A stretch of 43,031 nt of DNA from Chloroflexota bacterium (GCA_012516075.1 JAAYXE010000136.1:1-43031), one strand, 5' to 3'. Shown: positions 1-9,380, counted from the first letter of the stretch. The notes: a model not told the origin generated them from the letters alone. A program made the numbers and translations.

Positions 1-113
1 ATATTATGATTTTGGAAAGTAAAATACTATGCGTATACCGCTGCAGGCAGTATCGCAAGTCAGGATGCGAGTGTCTTACGCCGAAAAAATTACATCGATA
101 AAGGAGAACAGCC

Positions 114-479
114 ATGCAGAACCCATATTCACAACAGCCTAAAACCCCTGCGCCATCCCCAATAGAGCAAGTTAGAGACATCGAAGAATCCAGTTTGCCA
201 AACATATTGTATGCAATTGGAGGCATCATTATCTTCTTCGGCTTCATAGGGGGATTCATAATGGGTCAAAGTGCAGGTAGGTTTGGTTTCGAAATTGGAG
301 TGGCCCTGGCAGGCTGGATGGGCTCATTTGTATCGGGCATTGCTTTTATAGGGTTTGGAAAAATAATTGAGCTAATGGTCAAGATTTGCAATCGTTTGAC
401 TGTAATGATCATTAACCATGAGCAGTTAGCATCCAGGGTTGAACAACAGGCCCAGGAACAGCATACTTCCATTGGCTAA
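114..479 (+). CDS. Small membrane protein of unknown function
   Basis: I do not recognise a family for this 121-residue protein. The N-terminal 30 residues are polar and proline-rich. Two hydrophobic segments follow, at about residues 30-50 and 55-85, with small-residue repeats (GGIIIFFGFIGGF). The C-terminus is polar and rich in Gln and Glu. It is probably a two-pass inner-membrane protein. The start is supported by AAGGAG about 7 bases upstream of the ATG. Base composition is clearly more AT-rich than most of the window, and the codon choice also differs, which could mean recent acquisition or simply a poorly expressed gene. The left neighbour lies outside the window. That it is a real gene is likely; its function is unknown. 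Confidence 0.7.
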   Translation: MQNPYSQQPKTPAPSPIEQVRDIEESSLPNILYAIGGIIIFFGFIGGFIMGQSAGRFGFEIGVALAGWMGSFVSGIAFIGFGKIIELMVKICNRLTVMIINHEQLASRVEQQAQEQHTSIG

Positions 480-500
480 TCAGAGCAGCATTACTGATGG

Positions 501-531
501 CAGCAGCCCTTCGCCACGCGGAGGGCTGCTG
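501..531 (+). terminator. Hairpin after the first gene, possible terminator
   Basis: A 10-bp perfect stem (CAGCAGCCCT / AGGGCTGCTG) with an 11-base loop lies 22 bases after the stop of the small membrane protein. No U-run follows it, so it may be a weak or factor-assisted terminator, or only an RNA-stabilising hairpin. Confidence 0.35.
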
Positions 532-576
532 TCGGATGGGGCGCGTAAATTCCAACACCTGGCAGCTTACTGAAGC

Positions 577-582
577 TATAAT
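577..582 (+). promoter_or_regulatory. Possible -10 box for the GT1 glycosyltransferase
   Basis: A perfect TATAAT stands about 184 bases upstream of the chosen TTG start of the glycosyltransferase. No good -35 hexamer is visible 16-18 bases upstream. The rest of the 480-765 gap holds nothing else that I recognise. Confidence 0.35.
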
Positions 583-765
583 GTAGCGATGTAAACATAT
601 TTTATAAGTATTTCTCTGGGCTCGGCCCAGGACAGTTGATTGGAAAGCAGGAGTAAAAACGGTAAAAGTCATATAATAAAGCCAGTCACTGGGCCGTTCA
701 TGTGTGCAGTCAAACACGCAGAAGGGCATTCTCCGGAGCGTCGCTACTCATCAGGAGCGTACATA

Positions 766-2022
766 TTGAATATCTTCATACTGACGCTGGGCTCGCGCGG
801 CGACGTGCAGCCTTATGTTGCTCTGGGAAAGGGGCTGGCCGCAGCCGGGCATACGGTTACCCTGGCGGCGGGAACCGGTTTTGACGATTTAGTGGCGCAG
901 GGCGGCCTGCGCTACGCTCCGATCGATGCGGACATTTTTCAACTTCTGGATGCGGCCAGAGCACAGGGCTCTACCGGTGGGATGAGCCGGCTGTCGCTGA
1001 TCAAAATGGTCATGCCTATGATGCGCCGTGTGCTCGAGCAGTCCTGGGAGGCTGCCCAGGGGGCGCAGGCGATTATCTTCCATCCCAAACCACTGGCCGG
1101 CTACCATATCGCCGAAGGGCTGGGAATCCCCGGCTTCATGGCCCTGCCCGTGCCGTTGTACTCCCCAACGCGCTGCTTCCCCAGCCCGGCCCTGCCGGTA
1201 AAAGATCTGGGAGGTTTTTTAAACCGCCTGAGCCACGGGCCGGTCCTGGCGGCGGCCTCCGCCCCTTACCGGCGCATGGTCAACGACTTTCGCAGGCAGG
1301 TCCTCGGGCTGCCGCCGGTGCGGGATGAAATGACCCTGCACGGCCAGCCGCTGCTGCGCCTGTACGCCGTCAGTCCGCATGTCCTCCCGCCCCCGCCCGA
1401 TTGGGACCCGGCTTCTATCCTGACCGGCTACTGGTTCCTGGACGCTGCCCCGGGCTGGCAGCCGCCGGACGATCTGCTGGCGTTCCTGGATGCCGGGCCC
1501 GCCCCGGTCTACGTGGGCTTCGGCAGTATGGCGGTGCAGGATCCCGTTCGCACCACCCGCACCGTCCTGCAGGCGCTGGCACGCGCCGGCCAGCGCGCCG
1601 TGCTGGCCGCCGGGTGGGGCGGCCTGCGGGCGGAAGACCTGCCGGAATCGGTGTACATGCTGGAGTCCGCTCCGCATGACTGGCTGTTCCCGCGCATGGC
1701 GGCCGTGGTCCATCACGGCGGGGCAGGGACCCTGGCAGCCGGCCTGCGGGCCGGAAAACCGACCCTGGTGTGCCCGTTCCTCGCCGACCAGACCTTCTGG
1801 GGCTGGCGGGCAGCCGGGCTGAAAGTCGGGCCTGAACCGCTGCCCTATAAGCGCTGGACCGTTGAAAAGCTGGCGGAAGCTATCCGGCTCACGGCGACGG
1901 ACGCGGGCATGAGAACACGGGCGGCAGCGCTGGGCGAGAAGATCCGCAGCGAGGATGGGGTCCGCAGGGCGGTAGAAATCATCCAGGGCGTGCTGGATCG
2001 ATGGCCTTACGAACGGCTGTGA
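766..2022 (+). CDS. GT1-family glycosyltransferase (sterol/macrolide UGT-like)
   Basis: This 418-residue GT-B glycosyltransferase belongs to the UDP-glycosyltransferase-like GT1 group that includes sterol 3-beta-glucosyltransferases and macrolide or rhamnosyl transferases. It probably transfers a sugar from a nucleotide donor to a lipophilic acceptor at the cytoplasmic membrane. The N-terminus has the LGSRGDVQPY acceptor-domain motif. The C-terminal donor site has VYVGFGSM, then APHDWLFPR and HHGGAGTLAAGLRAGKP near residues 310-350. I start it at TTG 766, nine bases after AGGAG. The paralogue at 41677 begins at the same homologous residue, and an upstream ATG in frame would add non-homologous sequence. 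It converges on the lytic transglycosylase across a shared terminator. The donor and acceptor cannot be read from the sequence. Confidence 0.88.
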   Translation: MNIFILTLGSRGDVQPYVALGKGLAAAGHTVTLAAGTGFDDLVAQGGLRYAPIDADIFQLLDAARAQGSTGGMSRLSLIKMVMPMMRRVLEQSWEAAQGAQAIIFHPKPLAGYHIAEGLGIPGFMALPVPLYSPTRCFPSPALPVKDLGGFLNRLSHGPVLAAASAPYRRMVNDFRRQVLGLPPVRDEMTLHGQPLLRLYAVSPHVLPPPPDWDPASILTGYWFLDAAPGWQPPDDLLAFLDAGPAPVYVGFGSMAVQDPVRTTRTVLQALARAGQRAVLAAGWGGLRAEDLPESVYMLESAPHDWLFPRMAAVVHHGGAGTLAAGLRAGKPTLVCPFLADQTFWGWRAAGLKVGPEPLPYKRWTVEKLAEAIRLTATDAGMRTRAAALGEKIRSEDGVRRAVEIIQGVLDRWPYERL

Positions 2023-2102
2023 AGCCGGGCAAGCGCGTGGAGTTCTTTTCCTTCTCCAGGATGGATATCGCAAACAGGTGACCCTGGCAGGTTTTTCTTA
2101 AA

Positions 2103-2137
2103 TAAAAACAGGGCGGCACAGCCGTCCTGTTTTTATT
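2103..2137. terminator. Bidirectional intrinsic terminator
   Basis: The stem ACAGGGCGGC / GCCGTCCTGT is flanked by A-rich sequence on the left and a T-run on the right. It can therefore serve both the plus-strand glycosyltransferase and the minus-strand transglycosylase, which converge here. Confidence 0.85.
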
Positions 2138-2144
2138 TACTCAT

Positions 2145-2717
2145 TTACCGCACCCGGTAGCGGTGGTAAAGCGCCAGCACGGTGTCTGCATAATGGTACT
2201 CAACGTCGATGGGTCCGTATTCGCGCAGCGCTTCGCGCAGGTTGCCGCGGTGTTTGTCCGTCAGCTTTTTGAGATAGCGAGTCCCATACTCGATGTTGAA
2301 ATCGGCGTCCCGCAGTTCCACCATTGTTGGCCTGTCCTGAAAGCAGGGGCCTTTGGGACACATGAAATCCGAGGCTTTTCCATCGCGCGGCATGACCTGC
2401 ATCAACCCCACGGCGCCGCTGCGCGAATAGGCCAGCCGGTTGCCCCCGCTCTCCTGCCAGATCAACGCCGCCACCAGGTCCGGGTCCAGTCCGTTGGTGG
2501 CGGCGTGCTCGGTGATCAGGTCGCACCACTGCAGGATCTCATCCGGGAAGGCTGCGCTCACCGCACAGCCTTCGGTTGCGCGAGCGGGGGTTCGGGTGGA
2601 TGTAGCTGCTCCGAGCACCACCATCGCTCCGGCTACCAGAAGCATGGTCATCAGAATTCTGGAAAGACAGGAACCCGGTGATTCGGCGTTTTGATATTCG
2701 GCCTGGCTGCGTTTCAT
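2145..2717 (-). CDS. Membrane-anchored lytic transglycosylase (SLT domain)
   Basis: A soluble-lytic-transglycosylase-like (GH23) protein of 190 residues that should cleave the MurNAc-GlcNAc bond of peptidoglycan outside the membrane. A hydrophobic segment at about residues 20-40 acts as a signal anchor. The SLT fold spans roughly residues 60-185. Its hallmark is LIWQESGGN, in which the Glu is the catalytic acid, followed by GAVGLMQVMP and the downstream NIEYGTRYL motif. Two Cys residues in FMCPKGPCF may form a disulfide. It is shorter than Slt70 and resembles the minimal MltE/EmtA size class. It is transcribed towards the shared terminator and has no obvious operon partner. The family assignment is secure; its cellular role is not known. 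Confidence 0.88.
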   Translation of the reverse strand: MKRSQAEYQNAESPGSCLSRILMTMLLVAGAMVVLGAATSTRTPARATEGCAVSAAFPDEILQWCDLITEHAATNGLDPDLVAALIWQESGGNRLAYSRSGAVGLMQVMPRDGKASDFMCPKGPCFQDRPTMVELRDADFNIEYGTRYLKKLTDKHRGNLREALREYGPIDVEYHYADTVLALYHRYRVR

Positions 2718-2813
2718 GAGGCAGTGATTATAGCGATGATTGGTGGCTGCGGTGACCGATAGAATTGCAAGGATCAGATATGCCGGCAGTGAGGGCTGTC
2801 GATTGCGTATAGA

Positions 2814-5378
2814 TTACTCTTCCCGGGGGATCACCACGCGCAGCAGGGTTCCTTTGTTGGGAGCGGACTGGATGGTTACCGTGCCGCCGGCTGCTTCCGC
2901 CCGCTCCTGAACACCTACCAGGCCCAGATGGCCCTTGCGGGCCATGGCGACCCAGTCATTGGGCAGCGTAAAACCGCGCCCGTCGTCTTCAATCTCCAGC
3001 CTGGCCGATCCATTGTCCAGTTCGAAGCGCACGCAAACGTGTTTGGCCTGAGCGTGCCGGACAACGTTGTTGACCGCCTCCTGGTAAATCCGGAAGAGCG
3101 CCAGCCGGACCGTCTCGGGCAGCCGCTGCCCATCGTGAGCCAGCTGCAGGCGGATTTCAATATCGGGGTTCTTGGCCGCAAAGGTCTCCGCATGGGAGCG
3201 AATAGCCTTTTCCAGTCCCAGAGGAACCAGGGTGGGCGGACGCAGCTCGCTGGAAAAGGCGCGCAGTTCGCTGATCTGTTTCTGCAAGACTGCCTGCAGC
3301 GAGCGGAGGTTTTCCTTCAGGCTCTCCTGCTGTGCCATTTCAATGGCCTTCGAAAGCGATAAATTGATCGAGATCAATTCCTGCAGCGGTCCATCGTGCA
3401 GGTCCTGGGCGATGGTCAGGCGCTCGCGCTCACGCTGGGCAATCAGCCGCTTCTGCACCTCCAGACGAGCTACCTGAGCGCGCATTTCCTCCTCGCTGCG
3501 TTTGCGCTGGGTGATATCCTGGAAGATGGCTACCGCGCCGGTTACTTTCCCGTCGCGATCGAAAATGGGCGCCGTGCTGGCCAGCAGGTCGCGCTTCTGC
3601 TGGTCTGGCCAGATCATCACCAGTTCTACGTTGGTGTGTGTCTCCCCGTCCAGGGCTGAGCGCGTCAGCGGCAGATCGCGCGGCGGGAAGGGCGTACCGT
3701 CGGGATAGCACAGATGCAGGTCGGCAAACACCTGGTAGCCCTGGTTGTAAGGGATGGGCCGGGCGAAAAGGCGCTCGGCAGCAAGGTTAGCGAGCAGGAT
3801 GTTGCACTGCTCGTCGGTAACGACGATGGCTTCCGGTGCATTTTCGATAATCGCCTTCAGCTTTGCTTGTTCGGTCTCCAGCTGGGCGAGCAGGCTTTCG
3901 ATCTCGCTGACATCGTGCCATACCGTTACCGCCCCGTGGATTTTTCCATCCATTACCAGCGGCGAAGCAGAAACCACCACGGTGACGTCCTGATTCAGGC
4001 GGTTGCGGAAGATAAATCGCTGTCCGGTGGTGGATTTTCCTTTCAGAGCGAGCAGGGAGGGGAACTCCTCCTGGGTGACCGGCGTGCCGTCCAGCCGGCG
4101 GATAGCCAGGCGGGCAATGATATCTTCATGCCTCAGCGTCGTGTCGAAGCCGTAGTCATTAATGGCAGCAGGGTTGGCGCGCAGCGGCGAGCCGTCTGCA
4201 TTGTAAATGACCACGGCGTCGGTCATCGCCGCGAAAACGGTGTTGATTTCATCCGCCCGGCGGCGAGCTTCTTCTGCGGCGCGGTGGCGCTCGCGCAGCT
4301 CGAACTGCAGGCGGATGTTGGTGTCTTCCAGTTTTTCGTTGATATCCGCCAGGCGTTCGTTGGCCTGCGCCAGGCGCTGGTTGGCATCGCGCAGCTCAGA
4401 GGCGCGCTCGGCGACACGCGCCTCCAGCTCGCTCTTCGCCTTGCGCAGCTCCTGTTCGGCCAGATCGCGCTCGGTGATGTCGAAAGCCGTGACCACCAGC
4501 GCCGGGCGGCCTTCATAATCGATGCTGCCCGCCGTGACGTCCGCCCAGCGCTCCTGACCGTTTTTAGTCAGCAGCTTCAGCTCATAACGTACGGGCAGTC
4601 TCTCCGTCTGGCTCGCCGTGTTGTGGTGGACCCACTGTCCGGTCAATCCGCCCTGCTTCAGGATCTCCTGGTAGGAGGGGTGGGCGATCTCCCAGAAATA
4701 CATTTTCCTCAGTTCACTGGGACTGTAGCCGGTGATCATGCGCGCTGCCGGATTGGCATAGCGGATGCGCATATCCTGAACGATGAAAATGGCGGAAGAA
4801 GTAGTCTCTGCAAGCTTACGGAAGCGAGTTTCGCTCTCGGCGAGGGCTTCCTGGGCTCGCTTGCGTTCGTTGATTTCTTCCATCAGCTCGCGGTTGGTGC
4901 GGGCGAGCTGCTCATTCGCCAGACGGAGTTCTTCGGTGCGCTCCAGCACGCGAATCTCCAGCTCCTCCTGGGCCCGGCGCAGCGCTTCTTCGGCATGCCG
5001 GCGTTCAATCGCGTAGCGGATGGTCCGTTCGAGCAGGGAAGGGTTGAGATCGTTCTTGACCAGGTAGTCGGTGGCGCCTGCCTTCATCGCCTTCAGGTCG
5101 ACATCGTAACTGCCCTGACCGGTCATCAGGATCACGGGCGCCCGATAGCCGCGCCTGACCAGCTCGTGCGCCAGCTCCAGTCCGTCATGCCGTCCAAGCC
5201 GGTAGTCCACAAGGAAGACGTCGAAATCGTTCTCCTCGCAGGCAGCAAGCGCGCCTTCATAAGAGTCAACCCATTTCAGCTCAAACTGGCCGGGTTTGAC
5301 TTCTGACAGCAGTGCATGGGTCAATATATAGTCGTCCTCGTCGTCTTCAACGAGTAATATTTTCCAGCGGCTGTGCAA
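2814..5378 (-). CDS. REC-PAS-PAS-PAS sensor kinase with NarL-type HisKA_3/HATPase core
   Basis: An 854-residue cytoplasmic hybrid protein. An N-terminal receiver (about 5-125) keeps the acidic pair EDDEDD and phospho-acceptor Asp58 (FLVDYRL). A coiled-coil linker follows, then PAS domains near 180-300, 390-500 and 510-640. The HisKA_3 dimerisation domain has its phospho-His at about residue 661 (AQDLHDGPLQ), and a HATPase_c domain carries EAVNNVVRHA, EDDGRGF and GHLGLVGV. No transmembrane segment is visible. The kinase class is that of NarX/DegS proteins, which usually pair with NarL/LuxR regulators; none is encoded here. The N-terminal receiver probably takes phosphate from, or docks to, another kinase of this locus. 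The start is TTG, seven bases after AAGGAG. It is the last gene of the six-gene signalling locus. Confidence 0.9.
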   Translation of the reverse strand: MHSRWKILLVEDDEDDYILTHALLSEVKPGQFELKWVDSYEGALAACEENDFDVFLVDYRLGRHDGLELAHELVRRGYRAPVILMTGQGSYDVDLKAMKAGATDYLVKNDLNPSLLERTIRYAIERRHAEEALRRAQEELEIRVLERTEELRLANEQLARTNRELMEEINERKRAQEALAESETRFRKLAETTSSAIFIVQDMRIRYANPAARMITGYSPSELRKMYFWEIAHPSYQEILKQGGLTGQWVHHNTASQTERLPVRYELKLLTKNGQERWADVTAGSIDYEGRPALVVTAFDITERDLAEQELRKAKSELEARVAERASELRDANQRLAQANERLADINEKLEDTNIRLQFELRERHRAAEEARRRADEINTVFAAMTDAVVIYNADGSPLRANPAAINDYGFDTTLRHEDIIARLAIRRLDGTPVTQEEFPSLLALKGKSTTGQRFIFRNRLNQDVTVVVSASPLVMDGKIHGAVTVWHDVSEIESLLAQLETEQAKLKAIIENAPEAIVVTDEQCNILLANLAAERLFARPIPYNQGYQVFADLHLCYPDGTPFPPRDLPLTRSALDGETHTNVELVMIWPDQQKRDLLASTAPIFDRDGKVTGAVAIFQDITQRKRSEEEMRAQVARLEVQKRLIAQRERERLTIAQDLHDGPLQELISINLSLSKAIEMAQQESLKENLRSLQAVLQKQISELRAFSSELRPPTLVPLGLEKAIRSHAETFAAKNPDIEIRLQLAHDGQRLPETVRLALFRIYQEAVNNVVRHAQAKHVCVRFELDNGSARLEIEDDGRGFTLPNDWVAMARKGHLGLVGVQERAEAAGGTVTIQSAPNKGTLLRVVIPREE

Positions 5379-5465
5379 GCTCTGACTCCTTAATGCGTGC
5401 AGATCGAGGGGCGCAAATCTGCGCTCTCGTCTGGCAGCGGCGGCCCTGCAGGCTGTCCGTCTCAG

Positions 5466-6719
5466 TTAACAAGGCAAGCAAACGGTAAACAGTGCTCCCT
5501 GATCGGGAAGGTTTTCAACCGTTATCGTACCCATGTGTCGGGCGATGATCTCATGCGAGATCAATAAGCCCAGGCCAATACCATATTCTTTCGTTGTGAA
5601 GAATGGTTCGAAGATTTTTGGAAGGTTTTCGTGAGCAATTCCCGGGCCTGTGTCCCGGAAATGAATGCGCACCTGCCCAGATTTGCAGTCATGTTCAACC
5701 GAGATATATAGTTTACCACCTTCTGGCTGCATTGCCTCGATGGCGTTCATACAGATATTAAGGAAGACCTGTTTCAACTGATCGGAATCACCGCGCACGG
5801 TGAGCGACTCACCACCGCCCGGCGCCTGCATCCAGTCTACCTTCTGGTGATCCAGATGCGGTTTGAGCAGCCGGTGGACGTCTTCCAGCAGCTGGTAGAT
5901 TTCGACTTCCCCTTCGGGTCTTGATTCCTGCGGCCGGTAGAGATCCAGGAGCTGGGTGACCATGGTTGTCAGGCGCTGGATTTCAGACGCAGCGAGCGAG
6001 AGATATTCCTGCTGGGGGGAATCCGGATCCAGCTCCTGCTGGGCTAAGAACAGGCAGTTCTTGATGATTTGCAGGGGGTTGTTCAGTTCGTGGGCCACCT
6101 GAGCGACCATGCGCTCCAGAGCGACCAGTTTTTCGGTGTTGACATCGCGTAGATGGCGGGTCTGTTCCACCTGAAGTGATGTTTCCAGGTCCTGCAGTCT
6201 GCATGCCAGGCCGGTAACCGCAGCCGCGCCGGCAGCCAGCATTTGAACCCGGGTCACGGCTTCATCCGTCTGCGCGCTGTCTGCGGGCGTGCCAAAGCCT
6301 GCATAAGCTTCTGTGAGATCCTCTCCGGTCGAGGTGGAAGCCCAGACGAAGGTGAACCCGTCCATCTCCGCCCGGTTGAGGAAAGCAGGCTGGATTTTTA
6401 GCCGGACAGCTTTACGGCCGCTGCACGAAACGACCAGGGGCTGAAGGTCTTGTGGAGACACTTTCACGGTCTGAAGGTGCAGGCGCTGTCGTGCGGACAA
6501 ACGCCAGGCGCAGCAGGCAGTTTCCTCCCGGGCAAGAACCACAGCGGCAGCCGCAGCGGGCAGACCGGCCGTTGCACCTTCCAGGAGCTGGCGCAGGGCG
6601 TTCTCCAGATGCGAGCTGCCTGCAGGGGCGGCACCGTCAGGAGAGCCTGTGGGCAGAAAACCGGGCTGTAAAGCTTGCCGGCTGCTTTCCTGAGAAGATG
6701 GTGATTGCTCGGGTTTCAT
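5466..6719 (-). CDS. Soluble sensor histidine kinase
   Basis: A 417-residue histidine kinase without membrane segments. Residues 1-190 form a divergent sensory region that I cannot assign with confidence. A GAF-like fold is possible at about 40-170, and a short coiled coil follows. HisKA has its phospho-His at residue 210 (AQVAHELNNPLQ). HATPase_c has NICMNAIEAM (N box), FRDTGPGI (G1) and GIGLGLLISHEI (G2). It lies 41 bases downstream of an Rcp1-like regulator (6761-7216) and is likely co-transcribed with it, so that regulator is the best candidate partner. The start codon ATG has only a weak purine-rich SD sequence. Confidence 0.88.
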   Translation of the reverse strand: MKPEQSPSSQESSRQALQPGFLPTGSPDGAAPAGSSHLENALRQLLEGATAGLPAAAAAVVLAREETACCAWRLSARQRLHLQTVKVSPQDLQPLVVSCSGRKAVRLKIQPAFLNRAEMDGFTFVWASTSTGEDLTEAYAGFGTPADSAQTDEAVTRVQMLAAGAAAVTGLACRLQDLETSLQVEQTRHLRDVNTEKLVALERMVAQVAHELNNPLQIIKNCLFLAQQELDPDSPQQEYLSLAASEIQRLTTMVTQLLDLYRPQESRPEGEVEIYQLLEDVHRLLKPHLDHQKVDWMQAPGGGESLTVRGDSDQLKQVFLNICMNAIEAMQPEGGKLYISVEHDCKSGQVRIHFRDTGPGIAHENLPKIFEPFFTTKEYGIGLGLLISHEIIARHMGTITVENLPDQGALFTVCLPC

Positions 6720-6760
6720 CTCATCTTCAGAGCGCCAGCGGAGGGATTGGGCTGGCTCTT

Positions 6761-7216
6761 TTACGAGTGTTCATCGGGCGGGAGCTGTACGGTTTCGAAC
6801 CAGTATCTGCCCACCGCCTTCATGGCACTGACCATTTCATCAAACCGGGCCGGTTTCGTTATGTATCCGGAAACTCCCAGACTGTAGGTATAAACGATAT
6901 CTTCTTCGGCCCTTGAGGTCGTCAGAACCACCACCGGAATACGGCGCAGCTTGGGGTTTTTTTTAATTTCCGCCAGCGCCTCGCGCCCGTCCATGCGGGG
7001 CATGTTCAGGTCGAGAATGATCAGGTCCGGACGGGGTGCGTCGGCGGGTTTACTGTATTTACCTCGCTGCAGCAGATAGTCCAGTAACTCTTCTCCATCA
7101 GAAACGAAGCGGATTTCATCACCAAGCCTGGCTTCTTCGATAGCTTCCTGGTTTAACAGCTGATCATCAGGGTCGTCCTCTGCCATTAGGATCGAAATTG
7201 TCCTCTCCCCTTTCAT
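6761..7216 (-). CDS. Single-domain response regulator, Rcp1-like
   Basis: A stand-alone receiver of 151 residues with no output domain. It has the acidic cluster MAEDDPDDQL, the phospho-acceptor Asp in ILDLNMPRMDG, the switch VVLTTS, and the conserved Lys in YITKPARF. The C-terminal stretch (AVGRYWFETVQLPP) is characteristic of the Rcp1/CheY-like regulators that serve phytochrome-type and other cyanobacterial-style kinases. It is a close paralogue of the regulator at 8940-9380. It lies between the GGDEF protein and the soluble histidine kinase, and probably relays phosphate to another protein by contact rather than by binding DNA. Confidence 0.92.
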   Translation of the reverse strand: MKGERTISILMAEDDPDDQLLNQEAIEEARLGDEIRFVSDGEELLDYLLQRGKYSKPADAPRPDLIILDLNMPRMDGREALAEIKKNPKLRRIPVVVLTTSRAEEDIVYTYSLGVSGYITKPARFDEMVSAMKAVGRYWFETVQLPPDEHS

Positions 7217-7365
7217 GCTGTCTCCTGAGGGCCGGGAACATCCACCGGCAAAATATGGGTGAAAGAGGCCCCCACTCCTCCCTGAATAAACGGCCAGGCT
7301 GCAGAAACCAGCCTTCTATCTCTGATGAAATCCATGATGCGTATCAATCCTCCACGGTAAAGTTA

Positions 7366-8880
7366 TTACCCAACTTCAACTCTGTTCCGGCCGTTCCCCT
7401 TCGCCACATACAATGCCTGATCGGCGCGCCCGAGCAGGCTGCCCAGGTCGCGCGTGTCTTTCAACGCATTGGCCACGCCCATACTGGCGGTTATGGTGAG
7501 GGTGATATCGGTCGGTGTATGGTTTGTGTGTGTGATAAACGGCGCCGGGATCACCAGCGGATCCTGCAGCCGGTCGCGAATCCGCTCGGCGATGGCGCAT
7601 GCCATGAACAAATCTGCTTCAGGGAGCAGGATAGCAAACTCATCGCCGCCGTAGCGGCCCAGGATGTCTACCTCGCGCACCGAGCTGCGGAAGCGTTCCG
7701 CAACAATTTTAAGCACCTGGTCTCCTGCGGCGTGCCCGTATGTATCGTTGATCTGCTTGAGGTGGTCGACATCGATCAAAATGGCCGACAGCGGGCGGTT
7801 AAAACGCCGGGCGCGTTCAATCTCGCGCTGGCCGAGGTCAAAAAAGCCCCGGCGGTTGAAAATTCCCGTCAGCCCGTCGGTCAGGGCCATTTTCTGCACT
7901 TCGGAGTGCAGCATCGCATTCTGGATGGCGGCTGTCGTGGTGGTGGCGAAGCTCATCAGCAGCCGCAGGTCGGAATCGGTGAAGGCGTGCGGCTGCGAGG
8001 AGGTCAGATAAAGCACTCCCAGCACATTGCCGCTCAACAGCAGCGGGGCCAGCAGCGCCGATCGAACCACGGGCTGGCCGCTGCTCTGGGTATCAAGACC
8101 TGTTTCGCGCGCCCGGTCGGCCAGCGTGTCTTCGATCAGCAGCGGCCGGCGCTCGCGCACGGAGCGGGCCGGGTAGTCGTTGTTCTGGGGGACGGAAAAT
8201 TTTTTGATACGCGGGTCGGTAAAGTCGGTGATGGCGCGGATTTGAAGCTGACCAGTCTCGGGCGTCACCAGATACAGGAAACCCTGCTCGGCGGCGGGGA
8301 TGGCGCTCTGGGCAGCGTCCAGTATCTGCCGCAGCAGAGTCTCCAGGTCGATGGTGTTCAACAGGGCTGCGGTGGCGGTGCGCAGGGCGTCCAGCTCGCG
8401 GGCGCGCTGCGCCTCGGCTGCATATAAGCGGGCGATCTCGGTCGCAGTTTTGCGGATTTCCACCTCGGCGCGCTTGCGCTCGATAGCATAGCGGATGGAG
8501 CGTTCCAGCAGCGGGGCAGTCACCTCTCCTTTCACCAGATAATCAATCGCGCCCGCTTTCATGGCTTCCATATCCACCTGGTAGCTCCCCTGACCGGTCA
8601 TGAGGATGAGCGGCGCTTCTATGCCCATCTGAACGGCCTGGCGCAGCAGCGATAGCCCGTCTTTATCACCAAGCTGGTAATCGATGAGGAAGAGGTCGTA
8701 GCGGTTTTCTTCGAACGCGCGCAGAGCCTTATCATAGGAATCGACCCAATCCAGCTCGAAGCGAATTTCTTCCACTCCATCGGCCAGATAAGAGCGGTCG
8801 CTCAAATGATCCCTGGTGATCATGTAGTCTTCTTCATCGTCATCAACGAGAAGGATTTTCAGCTTTTTCCCCATACCCAA
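7366..8880 (-). CDS. REC-GAF-GGDEF diguanylate cyclase
   Basis: A 504-residue protein predicted to make cyclic di-GMP from two GTP. The receiver (about 7-130) keeps DDDEED and phospho-Asp67 (FLIDYQL). A short helix leads to a GAF domain (about 175-325). The GGDEF domain (about 335-500) has an intact GGDEF at about 411-415. The product-inhibition I-site RxxD (REVD) lies at the expected spacing before it, so activity and feedback inhibition are both plausible. No EAL or HD-GYP domain is attached. The start is either TTG 8880, six bases after AGGA, or ATG 8874. The receiver closely resembles that of the REC-PAS kinase at 2814-5378, pointing to local duplication of the head domain. Confidence 0.93.
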   Translation of the reverse strand: MGMGKKLKILLVDDDEEDYMITRDHLSDRSYLADGVEEIRFELDWVDSYDKALRAFEENRYDLFLIDYQLGDKDGLSLLRQAVQMGIEAPLILMTGQGSYQVDMEAMKAGAIDYLVKGEVTAPLLERSIRYAIERKRAEVEIRKTATEIARLYAAEAQRARELDALRTATAALLNTIDLETLLRQILDAAQSAIPAAEQGFLYLVTPETGQLQIRAITDFTDPRIKKFSVPQNNDYPARSVRERRPLLIEDTLADRARETGLDTQSSGQPVVRSALLAPLLLSGNVLGVLYLTSSQPHAFTDSDLRLLMSFATTTTAAIQNAMLHSEVQKMALTDGLTGIFNRRGFFDLGQREIERARRFNRPLSAILIDVDHLKQINDTYGHAAGDQVLKIVAERFRSSVREVDILGRYGGDEFAILLPEADLFMACAIAERIRDRLQDPLVIPAPFITHTNHTPTDITLTITASMGVANALKDTRDLGSLLGRADQALYVAKGNGRNRVEVG

Positions 8881-8939
8881 TCAATTCCTGTTTTTCTCCC
8901 CAGTGGATCTGTGATTTGCCGGAAAACGGGCGACCGTCT

Positions 8940-9380
8940 TCAATGCGGCAGTTCGACAATCTCGAACCAGTATCGACCTAACGCCTGCATCACTTGAATA
9001 AGCCTTTCGAACTGGACCGGCTTGGTGATATAACCACTCACGCCCAGGTCGTATGAGCGCAGGATATCCTCTTCAGCTTTCGATGTGGTCAGCACAACCA
9101 CGGGGATCGAGCGCAGATCTGGATCCGCCTTGATTTCTTCAAGCGCCTCCCGCCCGTCTTTGCGCGGCATGTTCAAATCCAGGAGGATTAACCCCGGACG
9201 GGGTGCATTCTCTTCATTGTACCCGCCTTTTCGGTAGAGGTAGTCCATTAATTCCTCTCCGTCCTCGACGAAAATCAGGGTGTTGGCAAGGTGCGCCTCA
9301 GCCAGGGCATCCTTGGTCAGAAGGCGGTCATCGGGATCGTCTTCGGCCATAAGAATGACGATAGACCGGTTAGTGTTCAT
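8940..9380 (-). CDS. Single-domain response regulator, Rcp1-like
   Basis: A stand-alone receiver of 146 residues. It has MAEDDPDDRL, the phospho-Asp in LLDLNMPRKDG, VVLTTS, the Lys in YITKPVQF, and the Rcp1-type tail ALGRYWFEIVELP. I place the start at ATG 9380, preceded by CGGAG. A longer in-frame reading would run through the end of the upstream kinase gene and encode nothing receiver-like. The ATG lies inside the last codons of the dCache kinase (11-base overlap), so translation of the two is probably coupled and they should form a cognate pair. Confidence 0.93.
   Translation of the reverse strand: MNTNRSIVILMAEDDPDDRLLTKDALAEAHLANTLIFVEDGEELMDYLYRKGGYNEENAPRPGLILLDLNMPRKDGREALEEIKADPDLRSIPVVVLTTSKAEEDILRSYDLGVSGYITKPVQFERLIQVMQALGRYWFEIVELPH

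Noticed and set aside
3714..5306. 530-codon open frame on the plus strand antisense to the REC-PAS kinase
   Set aside because: It is a shadow of a clearly homologous minus-strand gene in GC-rich DNA; it has no SD and no recognisable domain.
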